A DNA stretch of 64,000 nucleotides from Sporosarcina sp. (GCF_029257255.1 NZ_JARICI010000027.1:1-64000), one strand, 5' to 3'. Counted from the stretch's first letter, positions 43,766 to 53,447 are shown. Notes: generated by a model not told the origin, from the letters alone. Numbers and translations are program-made.

Positions 43766-44956
43766 ATGATGGAACTCACTTCAGCGAGTCCACGAGTCAT
43801 CATGCATCTTGATATGAATAGTTTTTTCGCTTCTGTCGAACAAGTGGCTGATCCAAAATTAAAAGGGATTCCCCTTGCTGTAGCCGGAAATCCAAAAGAA
43901 CGCAGAGGCATACTGGTCACTTGTTCGTATGAGGCAAGGGCTTATGGGGTCTATACTACAATGACTGTAGGTGAAGCGAAACGGCTTTGTCCTCAACTGA
44001 CTATCGTCCCGCCACGTCATGAGCTCTACCGCCAAATGTCTGATTCGGTGTTTGAAATTTTGCGCAGCTACACAGAATGGGTCGAACCTGTATCGATAGA
44101 TGAAGCCTATATCGACACGACGAAGATCGGCGGGCTGACACATGCTTATGATCTGGCTTCGGAAATACAGATGCGAATTTTGAGGGAACTGGACCTGCCT
44201 TGCTCAATAGGAATCGCGCCCAATAAATTCCTGGCAAAAACTGCTTCCGATATGAAAAAACCGATGGGCATTACCATTTTACGAAAGCGGCAAGTGCCAG
44301 AGATTCTCTGGCCGCTGCCTGTCATTGAAATGCATGGGATCGGCAAACGGACGGAAGAGAAGCTGCAGAGTGCGGGTATAAAAACCATTGGGCACCTGGC
44401 TGCTGCTGAGAAGATTACAATCGAAGGTTTATTAGGGAAAAATGGTGTTCGCCTGCAAAAACAGGCTCACGGAATTGATGAGCGGCCTGTTGATCCTGAA
44501 AGTGCGGAAGCGCGAAAAAGTATCGGCAGTTCCACTACTTTACCGATTGATTTGACAGAACTTGACGAGTGCATTCCGATTTTTGAACGATTGGCAACGA
44601 AAGTAGCGAAGCGCCTCGAGGCTAAATCATTGGCAGGTGTGACAATTACTATACAGATTCGCTATTCAGACTGGCAAAATATATCAAGAAGCCGAACGGT
44701 TCATCAAGCAGTCTATTTAGCAGAAGATATTGCCGCTGTTGCATTGGAATTATTTAAAAGACATTGGAATCATGAGCCAATCAGGTTGTTGGGGATAACA
44801 GTTGGAAATGTAATTGAACGGCATGAAATGGTGGAACAGCTGACGTTTGATAACTATGAACAGCAAGAAAAAGAATATAAGATGGATCAGCTTGTTTCAG
44901 ACCTCACCGAACGTTTTGGAGACGGTGTTATTAAAAAAGGATGGGCAAATAAATAG
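43766..44956 (+). CDS. dinB: DNA polymerase IV (Y family)
   Basis: A 396-residue translesion polymerase. The palm motifs are MHLDMNSFFASVEQ (first Asp) and VSIDEAYIDTT (Asp-Glu); CSIGIAPNKFLAKTASDMKK and HGIGKRTEEKLQSAGIKTIG are the finger and HhH parts; a little-finger domain follows (270-350). QLTFDNYEQQ may contain a beta-clamp-binding element. Corresponds to B. subtilis yqjH. ATG 43766 and 43769 are both possible; the Shine-Dalgarno is weak. rnz follows after 15 bp. Confidence 0.95.
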   Translation: MMELTSASPRVIMHLDMNSFFASVEQVADPKLKGIPLAVAGNPKERRGILVTCSYEARAYGVYTTMTVGEAKRLCPQLTIVPPRHELYRQMSDSVFEILRSYTEWVEPVSIDEAYIDTTKIGGLTHAYDLASEIQMRILRELDLPCSIGIAPNKFLAKTASDMKKPMGITILRKRQVPEILWPLPVIEMHGIGKRTEEKLQSAGIKTIGHLAAAEKITIEGLLGKNGVRLQKQAHGIDERPVDPESAEARKSIGSSTTLPIDLTELDECIPIFERLATKVAKRLEAKSLAGVTITIQIRYSDWQNISRSRTVHQAVYLAEDIAAVALELFKRHWNHEPIRLLGITVGNVIERHEMVEQLTFDNYEQQEKEYKMDQLVSDLTERFGDGVIKKGWANK

Positions 44957-44971
44957 GGAGGAGAGGGTATT

Positions 44972-45919
44972 ATGGATATTGAATTTTTAGGCACAGGAGC
45001 AGGCATGCCTTCAAAACAGCGCAATACATCCGCTCTCGTTTTGGATCTGACGGATGAAAACAGAGAAAACTGGCTGTTTGACTGCGGAGAAGCAACACAG
45101 CACCAACTCTTGCACAGTCACATCAAACCGCGCAAAATTACGAAAATTTTTATTACGCATCTTCACGGTGACCATATTTTCGGCTTACCCGGATTTCTCA
45201 GTTCCCGCGCTTTTCTCGGAGGGGAGACACCTGTCGATCTATACGGTCCTGCCGGTTTGAAAGAGTGGCTTGCGCATACGTATAAAGTCACTGGAACGCA
45301 TCTTCCTTACAAGCTGAATATACATGAAGTAAAAGACGGGTTAATCCTTGAAACTGACGAATTTAGAGTATATGCGAAGGAAGTCCAGCACGTTATTAAA
45401 AGTTATGGCTATCGAATTGAACAGAAAGATTTACCGGGAACACTGCTGATCGACAAGGCTGTTGAAAAAGGTGTTCCAAAAGGCCCGCTACTGCAAAAAC
45501 TGAAGGACGGACATGATATTCTATTGGAAAACGGTACAACAGTGTACAGCAAGGAAGTAACGACTGAACGAAGAAGAGGATTCACCATTACAGTGATCGG
45601 CGACACATCATATTGTGAAGCGGCTATTGATCTGGCCGACTGTGCAGATATTCTTATTCACGAAGCGACTTTTACAAATGAATACGCAAAAGGTGCAAAG
45701 GAATTCGGACATTCCACTATTGTGGAAGCAGCGACGATCGCCAAACTAGCACACGTTAAAAATTTGATTGTCAATCATATCAGTGCGCGTTTTTTACCGA
45801 GCGAGATGCCGGCATTTCTTGTAGAAGGAGAAGCAGTATTTCCTCATCTTTCGATTGCAGAAGACTTTATGCGCTTTCAATGGAAAAACGACGAATTGAC
45901 TTGTCTATCTAAAAAATAA
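44972..45919 (+). CDS. rnz: Ribonuclease Z
   Basis: A 315-residue metallo-beta-lactamase-fold endonuclease that trims tRNA 3' ends. It opens MDIEFLGTGAGMPSKQRNTS and has the Zn motif THLHGDHIFGLPGFLSSRAF, the GDTSY Asp and the final His in VNHISARF. The exosite arm (about 150-190) is present. ATG 44972 follows GGGAGGAGAG. The gene ends in a bidirectional terminator shared with proI. Confidence 0.97.
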   Translation: MDIEFLGTGAGMPSKQRNTSALVLDLTDENRENWLFDCGEATQHQLLHSHIKPRKITKIFITHLHGDHIFGLPGFLSSRAFLGGETPVDLYGPAGLKEWLAHTYKVTGTHLPYKLNIHEVKDGLILETDEFRVYAKEVQHVIKSYGYRIEQKDLPGTLLIDKAVEKGVPKGPLLQKLKDGHDILLENGTTVYSKEVTTERRRGFTITVIGDTSYCEAAIDLADCADILIHEATFTNEYAKGAKEFGHSTIVEAATIAKLAHVKNLIVNHISARFLPSEMPAFLVEGEAVFPHLSIAEDFMRFQWKNDELTCLSKK

Positions 45920-45959
45920 GCAGCCTAGCCCTGAAACTAGGGACTGGCTGCTTATTTTT
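45914..45959. terminator. Bidirectional terminator between rnz and proI
   Basis: AAAAAATAAGCAGCC pairs with the later GGCTGCTTATTTTTT, and an inner CCCT/AGGG extends the stem. Confidence 0.92.
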
Positions 45960-45962
45960 TCA

Positions 45963-46772
45963 TTACGATAAAACACCTAATTCACGTGATCTCGCTTCTG
46001 CACTCTTGATGCAGTCAGCGATAACGGATTTAAAGTTATGACTTTCCAATGCCTCCAATCCAGCTGCTGTTGTGCCGCCTGGACTTGTGACATTCGTACG
46101 CAAAGTACTCGGTTCTTCACCAGTTATTTTCAACATTGAGGCCGCGCCTTCAAGCGTTTGCATAATCAATTCACGTGCAACAGGTGCCTGCAGACCCTGT
46201 GCAACGGCTGCTTCTTCGAGCGCTTCGACCAAGTAATAAATATAAGCAGGGCCGCTGCCTGAAAGTGCTGTAACCGTATGGAGTTCGTCTTCTTTTACCA
46301 CTTTGACAATACCGATAGAACCTAGCAAATTTAGAATAGATTGTTGCATTTCTGAAGGGACTTCTTCATTGAATGCGATTCCGCTTGCTGATTTACCAAT
46401 TGTTGCAGAAGTATTTGGCATGGACCGTGCAATCGGCCGTTTGCCAAGTCCCTTTTCAAAGGTATCGATCGAAGTACCAGCAATAACGGAGAGAATCGCT
46501 GTGTTTTCTGTAAGAAACGGATGGATATCCCGCATCACCTGCTGAATATCTTTCGGTTTAGTTGCCAGTACCACTAAATCAATCTCTTTCATAAAGGAAC
46601 GGTCTTCACAAACTTTTGTAATGCCGTAACGCGATTCTAAGTGACAAAGTCTGTCAGAGTCTGAACGGTTCATGACGTAAACTTGTTTCCCTGGCAGTAT
46701 TTCCTGTTTCACAATTCCTGCAATAATCGCTTCTGCCATCGATCCAGCCCCGACAAATAAAATCTTTTCCAT
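45963..46772 (-). CDS. proI: Pyrroline-5-carboxylate reductase
   Basis: A 269-residue NAD(P)H enzyme for the last step of proline synthesis. The Rossmann motif is LFVGAGSMAEAIIAGIV; LATKPKDIQQVM, RSMPNTSATIGKSASGIAFN and the family signature LTALSGSGPAYIYYLVEALE-like region (HTVTALSGSGPAYIYY) follow, with TSPGGTTAAGLEAL near the C-terminus. Position next to rnz matches B. subtilis yqjO/proI. It is transcribed toward rnz. Confidence 0.96.
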   Translation of the reverse strand: MEKILFVGAGSMAEAIIAGIVKQEILPGKQVYVMNRSDSDRLCHLESRYGITKVCEDRSFMKEIDLVVLATKPKDIQQVMRDIHPFLTENTAILSVIAGTSIDTFEKGLGKRPIARSMPNTSATIGKSASGIAFNEEVPSEMQQSILNLLGSIGIVKVVKEDELHTVTALSGSGPAYIYYLVEALEEAAVAQGLQAPVARELIMQTLEGAASMLKITGEEPSTLRTNVTSPGGTTAAGLEALESHNFKSVIADCIKSAEARSRELGVLS

Positions 46773-46860
46773 CTCTATCCACCCTTACTGCTCGTCCATT
46801 TTTAATTTCACTGAATTATGTCATGTACCTAACTGAATGTCAAACTGGCTAGACGTTCTG

Positions 46861-47970
46861 TCAGCCCTGGATCAACAGGTATACGATAAATATAACAATC
46901 AAGACACCGATGGAAACCAGCGCTATTTTTACGAAACTGAGCGGATAATTGCCTGCCACTTTTCCTGATTGTCCATTGACGATAAACTGATAAACTTTCT
47001 GATTGAATTGAAAGGAAGAGATCCATAAAGGGAGCAATAGGTGTTTATATGTAATGTCTGAGTAATCAGTAGAGACATTGACCACTTCGACAATATCACC
47101 CGCTACGCTGCCTTCAATTCCATTGACAATCCGTTGTTCCATGTAATCCTGTGCTTTTTTAAAGCCTTGCTGTAAGGAGACAGAATAGCGCTCCGCCAAA
47201 AATCCTGACATATATTCCGTTTTATAATCTGTTAAGCCGGCCAGCTGGAAGGGCTGTACATTTTGAAGTAACTTTGCATCCACAGTGGTGGATGCTTTGA
47301 TTAATACGTCATCAAAAAACTTTCGATAATTACCGCTCTGCTGGTGCCACCGGATTTTCCGGACTTGCTCCGTCACAGTTCTTGGTTTTCCGTCTTCGTA
47401 TACGGTGCGTGTTTCAGTTACATAATAGTAGTTTCCTACCCGGACGACATAATGAGAAAAAGTCTTACTGTCGTATGTCCAGTAGGGCAGGTAGGCGCCC
47501 GAAATTTTATTCAGACGGTAGGTTTCTTTTAATTTCGTTGGGGCAAAGAAATGCCCTTTAATCCAATCCTGGAATTTCGCATGCGCTTCCTCTTTAGAAA
47601 TATGGAAAGGGATGACTAAACCCGGTGCAATGCCGGCATCATGCTCCGTTACCGCAATATGTGAAGACCCGCAAAATGAGCAGAAATCCGCCACAACATT
47701 AGCGTCAAGGACTGATTCCGCGCCGCAGTTACCACAGGAAAAAACGCGGACATCATCTTTCCATAAATGGTTTAGATCTGTGCCCGCTTTTTTGAAGTCT
47801 AGCTCGACATTCTGATCAAAAGTGGCTTCAATTGGTATTTCGTGACTGCAGAAAGGGCATTTTAAACCGCCTGAAGCGGGATCAAATTCCGTATTGCCGC
47901 CGCATGAAGGACATTTTATATTTTCTGTGTCTTCTTTTAAAGCTGTTTGCTGGTCGTCAAATGAAGTCAC
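46861..47970 (-). CDS. Zinc-ribbon membrane protein, YdjG-like
   Basis: A 369-residue protein with two N-terminal zinc ribbons (CPSCGG...CPFC near 20-42 and CGNCG...CSFCG near 77-100), a soluble central domain with SGAYLPYWTYDS, and one C-terminal transmembrane segment (IALVSIGVLIVIFIVYLLI). This layout matches the TFIIB-type zinc-ribbon protein YdjG of B. subtilis, which sits with the SPFH protein YdjI and PspA-like YdjF. Here it follows the SPFH gene by 10 bp on the minus strand, so the two form an operon. A role in membrane-stress recruitment is inferred from that resemblance. Confidence 0.75.
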   Translation of the reverse strand: MTSFDDQQTALKEDTENIKCPSCGGNTEFDPASGGLKCPFCSHEIPIEATFDQNVELDFKKAGTDLNHLWKDDVRVFSCGNCGAESVLDANVVADFCSFCGSSHIAVTEHDAGIAPGLVIPFHISKEEAHAKFQDWIKGHFFAPTKLKETYRLNKISGAYLPYWTYDSKTFSHYVVRVGNYYYVTETRTVYEDGKPRTVTEQVRKIRWHQQSGNYRKFFDDVLIKASTTVDAKLLQNVQPFQLAGLTDYKTEYMSGFLAERYSVSLQQGFKKAQDYMEQRIVNGIEGSVAGDIVEVVNVSTDYSDITYKHLLLPLWISSFQFNQKVYQFIVNGQSGKVAGNYPLSFVKIALVSIGVLIVIFIVYLLIQG

Positions 47971-47980
47971 GATTTATCCC

Positions 47981-49126
47981 TCACTTTACGTCTAACGTTT
48001 CTCCGCAATCTGCACAGAATTTTGCATTAGGCAGATTGACGTGCGAACATTTCGGACATATTTTTTCTTTGATTTGAGCGGTACCGCATATGCTGCAGAA
48101 TTTAGCTTCTTTAGATAGGGGTGCTTCGCAACTGATGCATGGCACTTTTTCTATTTCCGTAGACTTGCCGCATTGACCACAAAACTTGGCGTCTGCATTA
48201 ATTGTCGCTTGGCAATGAGGACAGCTCTTTGTTGCAGGTGCCGCTGGCTGTGCAGGCTGATTATTTGGATTCATCGCATCGGCCATGACCTGACCCATTG
48301 AAACACCGGCACCCATGCCCATCCCTGCTCCTGCTAAACCGCCACCTGAATCATTTTGCGCTATATCACGAATGGCTTCAGCTGCCTGGTATTGCTGGTA
48401 CTGTTGCATATTGCCGAGAACGCCCATTGTTGTCCGTTTATCCATTGCTGATTCCACTTCTTTTGGAAGCGAAAGATTTTCGATATAAAGGCCAGTGATC
48501 TCAAATCCGAATGAAGCGAATTTAGGGCTCATCTTCTGTTTGCCTTGTTCACTCAATTCATCGTAATGCATCGCGAGATCGAGTGCGGGAATCTGAGACT
48601 CTGCAAATAAGTCAGACAGCCCTGAAATGATCATTTTTTTCAGATGGCCTTCAACTGAATTGGTGTCGTAGGAACTGTTCGTTCCAAAAAGCTCACGCAA
48701 GAACACGACCGGATCGGATACACGGTATGAGTAAATACCATAACCGCGAAGACGGATCATCCCGAAATCTTGATCACGCATCATGATCGGATTAGAAGTG
48801 CCCCATTTTTGATCGATGAACTGTTTAGTATTGATGAAATAGACTTCCGCCTTAAAAGGTGAATCAAATCCATATTTCCAAGACTTTAATTTCGTCAGGA
48901 TTGGCATGTTCTGTGTATAAAGAATATGCCGACCGGGACCGAATACGTCAGCCAATTCGCCTTCATTGACCATAATCGCTACCTGTGATTCTCTGACCGT
49001 CAGTTCGGCACCCATTTTGATATCATTATTATGAACAGGAAATTGATAGACCAGTGTATTGGCATCCTGATCCTGCCATTCTATTACTTCTATAAATTGG
49101 TTTTTGAAAAAATTAAAAATCCCCAT
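47981..49126 (-). CDS. SPFH-domain protein with C-terminal zinc ribbons, YdjI-like
   Basis: A 381-residue protein. The N-terminus MGIFNFFKNQFIEVIEW and VAIMVNEGELADVFGPGRHI are typical of the YdjI-type SPFH (virion core-like) branch. A coiled segment ends the SPFH part near 240. A Gly/Met-rich linker follows, and then three paired-cysteine zinc ribbons (CPHC/CGQCG, CISC/CSICG, CPKC/CADCG) occupy 295-380. GGAGGG lies 6 bases before ATG 49126. No PspA-family gene is in the window. Partner of the YdjG-like protein; it may tether phage-shock-type complexes to membranes (inference). Confidence 0.8.
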   Translation of the reverse strand: MGIFNFFKNQFIEVIEWQDQDANTLVYQFPVHNNDIKMGAELTVRESQVAIMVNEGELADVFGPGRHILYTQNMPILTKLKSWKYGFDSPFKAEVYFINTKQFIDQKWGTSNPIMMRDQDFGMIRLRGYGIYSYRVSDPVVFLRELFGTNSSYDTNSVEGHLKKMIISGLSDLFAESQIPALDLAMHYDELSEQGKQKMSPKFASFGFEITGLYIENLSLPKEVESAMDKRTTMGVLGNMQQYQQYQAAEAIRDIAQNDSGGGLAGAGMGMGAGVSMGQVMADAMNPNNQPAQPAAPATKSCPHCQATINADAKFCGQCGKSTEIEKVPCISCEAPLSKEAKFCSICGTAQIKEKICPKCSHVNLPNAKFCADCGETLDVK

Positions 49127-49315
49127 TTATATCCCTCCATATAGACAATGTATTGCAAAATTCGCTATTTCTTGTAGTATAACATACGGTATATAGGCAA
49201 TAAGGTTTCATTTCTGTGTGAATTATTTAACAGAATGAAGAAACGATGCGTGACGCCTTTGCTAAAAGAGAGTACAATAGACTGAACAGTCATTCATTTC
49301 CAAGGGGGAACTTAT

Positions 49316-50260
49316 ATGATAGCAAAAATAATCACACCTACGCCATTCGCTGTTGGGGATGTCAATTGCTTTTTATTGAAAGGCGATGCATTGACATTAG
49401 TTGATGCGGCAACGAAAACACCGGAAGCGCATGAGGTGCTTCGTCTAAAATTAAAAGAGCTCGGTTATACGTTCAATGATATCGAGCAAGTATTCGTTAC
49501 GCATCACCATCCGGACCATTGCGGCTGGGTAGAAGCGTTCGACCGTGCAGAAATACTTGGCCATCCTTATTTGAATTACTGGTTGTCGCGCGATCGAGAG
49601 TTTTTAGAACGACATGATCGTTTTTACGAGCAAAATCTTCATGAAGAGGGTGTGCCCGAAGAGTATTCAAAATGGGCGAAACGCTTCCGCCGTTCTGTTG
49701 ATCTCATGGGCAATCGGCCATTGGACCGAATAATGAATGAAGGAGACGACTTGCCAGGTCATCCAGGATGGAAAGCGCAGGAATCTCTGGGCCATGCCCA
49801 AAGTCATCTATCGTTATTTAATGAAAATGAAGGCATCTTATTGGGTGGTGATCTTTTATTGGAGAAAGTATCATCCAATCCGCTGATCGAGCCTCCATTC
49901 AACAAAGAGCAGGGACGTCCGAAAGCATTACTCCAATATAATGCATCACTCACGCGGCTACTGGATTTGCCTGTCAATATTGTCTACGGCGGACATGGCG
50001 GGGAAGTGTTGAACGCCCATTCGTTAATTACAGAACGTTTGAGAAAGCAGGATGACCGTGCGATGAAGGTTCTCGGTATGCTGAAAGAAAAGCCTCAAAC
50101 AGTGTTTGAAATGACTAAGCGTCTGTTCCCAGCAGTCTATGAAAAAGAACTGGGACTGACACTGTCTGAGACGCTTGGCCAACTTGATTATTTAGTAGAA
50201 AAAGAATTAATCGACGAAACAATGGATGATAACGGAGTCCATCAGTATGCAATTAGATAA
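49316..50260 (+). CDS. yqjP: MBL-fold metallo-hydrolase YqjP
   Basis: A 314-residue metallo-beta-lactamase-fold hydrolase with the Zn motif THHHPDHCGWVEA (residues near 61-73), a His in LGHAQSHLSLF, an Asp in LLGGDLLL and a His in VYGGHGGEV. A winged-helix-like C-terminus follows (QTVFEMTKRLFPAVYEKELG), as in LACTB2-type proteins. Substrate unknown. CAAGGGGGA precedes ATG 49316. It overlaps the SDR gene by 14 bases, the yqjP-yqjQ order of Bacillus. Confidence 0.88.
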   Translation: MIAKIITPTPFAVGDVNCFLLKGDALTLVDAATKTPEAHEVLRLKLKELGYTFNDIEQVFVTHHHPDHCGWVEAFDRAEILGHPYLNYWLSRDREFLERHDRFYEQNLHEEGVPEEYSKWAKRFRRSVDLMGNRPLDRIMNEGDDLPGHPGWKAQESLGHAQSHLSLFNENEGILLGGDLLLEKVSSNPLIEPPFNKEQGRPKALLQYNASLTRLLDLPVNIVYGGHGGEVLNAHSLITERLRKQDDRAMKVLGMLKEKPQTVFEMTKRLFPAVYEKELGLTLSETLGQLDYLVEKELIDETMDDNGVHQYAIR

Positions 50261-51002
50261 GTCTATTTTAATTACGGGTGCGACGAGCGGTGTAGGTTTG
50301 GCATTAGCTAAACGGCTTGCTGGTGCTCGGGGTCTGCATGTAATGGCAACCGGACGCAATGCGCAGGCGCTTGAGCATCTAAAAACACTTGGAGTGGAAG
50401 GTTTTTGTGCAGATCTTCGGGATGTAAAGCAGCTGGAGTGGCTGGTGTCACGCATAGGCATTCCAGACGTAATGATCTTTTCAGCTGGAGTGGGAAAGTT
50501 TAATTTAGCTCACGAGGCTTCTGATGAAGAAATGCAAGCGATGCTTGAGACGAATGTGCTGGTTCCGATGCAGCTGACAAAACGGCTGCTGCCTTCCATG
50601 ATGGAACGAAAAAGTGGACATTTATTATTCGTTGGTTCACAGGCAGGGAAGGTCGCGACTCCTAAAACGTCTGTATATGCCGCGACAAAGCACGCATTAA
50701 TCGGTTATACCAATGCGCTGCGGATGGAAGTTGCGCCTTATCAGATTGATGTATCAGTGATTCATCCTGGACCGATTGACACGCCGTTTATCGATTTAGC
50801 AGATCAAACGGGCGGCTATAAGCAAGCGCTGGGGGCCCGGTTGCTCTCTGTGGATAGTGTTGCGTATTCTATTATGGAGATGATCAGCCAGCCGAAAAGG
50901 GAAGTGAATCTGCCTAAAATCATGGGGCTGACGAGTAAATTATATGCGCTTGCTCCTTCGACAGTCGAACGCATCGGGCGGTCCTTCTTCTATAAGAAGT
51001 AA
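50247..51002 (+). CDS. yqjQ: Short-chain dehydrogenase/reductase YqjQ
   Basis: A 251-residue NAD(P)-dependent oxidoreductase. The cofactor motif is LITGATSGVGLALAKRLAG; the active site has Ser in LFVGSQAGK and Y-x-x-x-K in VYAATKHALIGYTNAL. IHPGPIDTPF is the usual late motif. ATG 50247 (MQLDKSIL) follows ACGGAG at 9 bases and is preferred over ATG 50226. Coupled to yqjP by overlap. Substrate unknown. Confidence 0.9.
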   Translation: MQLDKSILITGATSGVGLALAKRLAGARGLHVMATGRNAQALEHLKTLGVEGFCADLRDVKQLEWLVSRIGIPDVMIFSAGVGKFNLAHEASDEEMQAMLETNVLVPMQLTKRLLPSMMERKSGHLLFVGSQAGKVATPKTSVYAATKHALIGYTNALRMEVAPYQIDVSVIHPGPIDTPFIDLADQTGGYKQALGARLLSVDSVAYSIMEMISQPKREVNLPKIMGLTSKLYALAPSTVERIGRSFFYKK

Positions 51003-51308
51003 CGAGGTGTATAGATAGTTTTTTGCTTACTTGTATTTTTATGAGTAAGCTTTTTTTGTGTCCGATAATAATATTATGTAAACTAGAATGTTGTTTGAAT
51101 ATTCAGCTGTTAATGATATACTTATTGTGAAGAAGTTCACAAATTAGACATATACTATACAGATTAAATTCAACTTATATAGTTGGATTCGGAAATTCTG
51201 CTCCATCCCAGCCATGACCCTACACCTTGACATGCAGACTTTTCAGTGAAGTCAATGAATGAAGCTGTTTATCAAGAATTCAGAATGAATTAGAAGGGAT
51301 GGGGTCCT
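51003..51308 (+). promoter_or_regulatory. Intergenic region: yqjQ terminator and MFS promoter region
   Basis: A hairpin GCTTACT (51025-51031) / AGTAAGC (51044-51050) with a T-run ends yqjQ. About 110 bases further, CAACT-TATAT-AGTTG (near 51170-51185) is a perfect short inverted repeat that may be an operator. No ORF of note is seen in this 306-bp stretch. Confidence 0.6.
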
Positions 51309-52559
51309 ATGTTGGCGAAAGAGCACGGACAAAATATTTGGAAATATGCTTTTGTAAGTGTGGCGGTTACGGTCAGTTCGCTCGGATTTGGACGTATGTC
51401 GTACGGTATTTTAATGCCGTTCATGAAAGAGAATCTGCAGATGTCTTACAAACAGGCAGGGATGCTCGCAACAACTATTTCAATTGGCTATCTACTAATG
51501 GTTATTTTCGTTGGGCTTCTGGCAACGAAATACGGTGCAAAAAAGTTGGTAGTTTTCGGAACTGGCCTTGTCACATTTGGACTGTTTATGCTGGCGGCAG
51601 TCGGAAGCTATGGACTCACACTTACCGCCATGTTCCTGCTTGGTATTGGAACCGCTTTTACTTATACGCCGCTGATTACCATATTGGTCGGCTGGTTTCC
51701 TAGGAAACGCGGTATGCTGATTGGATTTCTAGTGAGCGGAATGGGACTCGGCACATTAATATCAAGTGCACTGATTCCATTTTTCACAACTTGGTTTGGA
51801 GACTTGGGCTGGCGATATCTATGGTTTTCCTATGGAATTTTATCAATTGTTTCCATCATCATCGCTGTAGCTATTTTACGGGACCCTCCTGTACCGTTAC
51901 TCAAGAAAGAACAGCAGAAGAGAACATTCTGGACACGTGTCTATTTGAATAAACGAGTACTGCGTGTCGCTTTTATCTATGGTCTTGTAGGGTTTGCTTA
52001 CTTGGTCCCGCAAAGTTTTCTATTCAGTTATATACTGGAAGTCGGCCTGACAAAATTTCAGGCCGGACAGATTATGGCTGTCTGTGGCGTCATGTCAATA
52101 CTCAGTGGTCCATTATGGGGCGGCGTTTCAGACCGTATCGGAAGAAAGTCTGCATTGCTGTCTACTTTGGGAATTGGAGCAGTTTCACTGATTCTTCCTG
52201 TACTGTTTCCAGTCTACCTCGGCTTGATTGCCAGCCAATTCTTATGGGGGATGACAATCGTCGGTATGCTGTCACTCTGCCAGGCGTTGTCTACAGAGCA
52301 GGTTCACCCGACATATGCACCGGTAGCGCTCGGCTACGTAACATTTTTCTTCGCTGCTGGACAATTGCTCGGTCCTGGAATTGGCGGCTGGCTGATCGAT
52401 CATTTTCAACAGATTCCGCTTACGCTGATCATGTGCAGCCTGTTGCTCGCGATGGCTTTTCTGCTATCTTTGGGAATTAAAGAGCATGCAGTCGACGTTG
52501 ATCTAACGGAACTCGAAGTAAAACCTGTATTATCGTCATTCAGTACGGAAAAGCATTGA
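51309..52559 (+). CDS. MFS transporter, YbfB/YjiJ-like
   Basis: A 416-residue 12-TM transporter. VTVSSLGFGRMSYGILMPFM opens TM1, and the MFS motif A appears in both halves (LLATKYGAKKLVVFG near 70 and GGVSDRIGRKSALLSTLG near 268). Relatives in the YbfB/YjiJ branch are of unknown substrate. ATG 51309 has GAAGGGATGGGG upstream. It is monocistronic, with its own intergenic region on both sides. Confidence 0.85.
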   Translation: MLAKEHGQNIWKYAFVSVAVTVSSLGFGRMSYGILMPFMKENLQMSYKQAGMLATTISIGYLLMVIFVGLLATKYGAKKLVVFGTGLVTFGLFMLAAVGSYGLTLTAMFLLGIGTAFTYTPLITILVGWFPRKRGMLIGFLVSGMGLGTLISSALIPFFTTWFGDLGWRYLWFSYGILSIVSIIIAVAILRDPPVPLLKKEQQKRTFWTRVYLNKRVLRVAFIYGLVGFAYLVPQSFLFSYILEVGLTKFQAGQIMAVCGVMSILSGPLWGGVSDRIGRKSALLSTLGIGAVSLILPVLFPVYLGLIASQFLWGMTIVGMLSLCQALSTEQVHPTYAPVALGYVTFFFAAGQLLGPGIGGWLIDHFQQIPLTLIMCSLLLAMAFLLSLGIKEHAVDVDLTELEVKPVLSSFSTEKH

Positions 52560-52573
52560 TCACTACTTTAAAT

Positions 52574-52607
52574 TGTATAATTAATAGAACTTATGTATAA
52601 TTATACA
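52574..52607 (+). promoter_or_regulatory. Repeated TGTATAATTA boxes before transglutaminase-like gene
   Basis: TGTATAATTA occurs at 52574-52583 and 52594-52603, 20 bases apart (two helical turns). The second copy is part of the perfect palindrome TGTATAATTATACA (52594-52607), directly in front of the ribosome-binding site. Candidate operator and -10 elements. Confidence 0.45.
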
Positions 52608-52621
52608 AAGGAGTGAATGAC

Positions 52622-53233
52622 GTGATGCTGATATGTGAATCAGAAAAACTTGACGATTATTTGAATGAACTTCCAGAAGTGAATTATTCTCATCCGTTAA
52701 TTATTAATACCATTACCGACCTATTCAATGAAACGCAAACACAAACTGAAAGAATACAAACAGCATTTGAATTCGTACGAGATCAAATTTCGCATTCTTG
52801 GGACATAAAAGGTAAACATGTGACATGCAATGCGTCCGATGTATTAACGTATAAAGAAGGAATTTGCTATGCAAAATCCAATCTGTTGGCAGCGCTACTC
52901 CGCTCGCAAGGTATTCCGACCGGTTTTTGCTATCAGCGCCTGCTGCTTTTTGATCGTACTAATTCGGTATATTGTATTCACGCTTTAAACGCAGTCTTTT
53001 TACAGTCGATAAATAAGTGGATAAAGCTAGATTCCAGAGGGAATAAAAAAGGTATTGATGCTCAATTTTCAGTTAACGAAGAAAAAATAGCATTTTTCGT
53101 GAACGAAGAGAATGGGGAAGTAAACTACCCGAAGATTTATACAAAACCCAATATGAAAACGATGGAAGTATTAAAACAACATACGGATCCCACTTTGATG
53201 TATACATTACATCTACCTGACAGATTGGAATAG
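52622..53233 (+). CDS. Transglutaminase-like cysteine protein
   Basis: A 203-residue protein of the transglutaminase-like (Transglut_core) fold. The presumed triad is Cys in EGICYAKSNLLAALLRSQGI, His in VYCIHALNAVFL and Asp in WIKLDSRGNK. FEFVRDQISHSWD precedes it as in the family. No signal peptide. GTG 52622 lies 8 bases after AAAGGAG; ATG 52625 is the alternative. Enzymatic role (protease, amidase or acyltransferase) cannot be told. Confidence 0.8.
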   Translation: MMLICESEKLDDYLNELPEVNYSHPLIINTITDLFNETQTQTERIQTAFEFVRDQISHSWDIKGKHVTCNASDVLTYKEGICYAKSNLLAALLRSQGIPTGFCYQRLLLFDRTNSVYCIHALNAVFLQSINKWIKLDSRGNKKGIDAQFSVNEEKIAFFVNEENGEVNYPKIYTKPNMKTMEVLKQHTDPTLMYTLHLPDRLE

Positions 53234-53293
53234 TGTAAACTGTTAATATAAATAACGAGTTTTTCTTCTTACAGTATAGTTAATCAATTACAG

Positions 53294-53332
53294 AAAGCTG
53301 ACTCTCCTCATTAGGATATTCAGCTTTTTTCT
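53294..53332 (+). terminator. Terminator after transglutaminase-like gene
   Basis: AAAGCTGA (53294-53301) / TCAGCTTT (53320-53327), inner TCCT/AGGA, then T-run. Confidence 0.82.
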
Positions 53333-53447
53333 TTGGATTTTGACAATCTATCCTAAACGACTTAATGTTAGAATGAATGATATAATGAACAGATCCTATA
53401 GAAGATTTTCATATGGAATGCACGATTATTGATGGAGGGATTATGAA

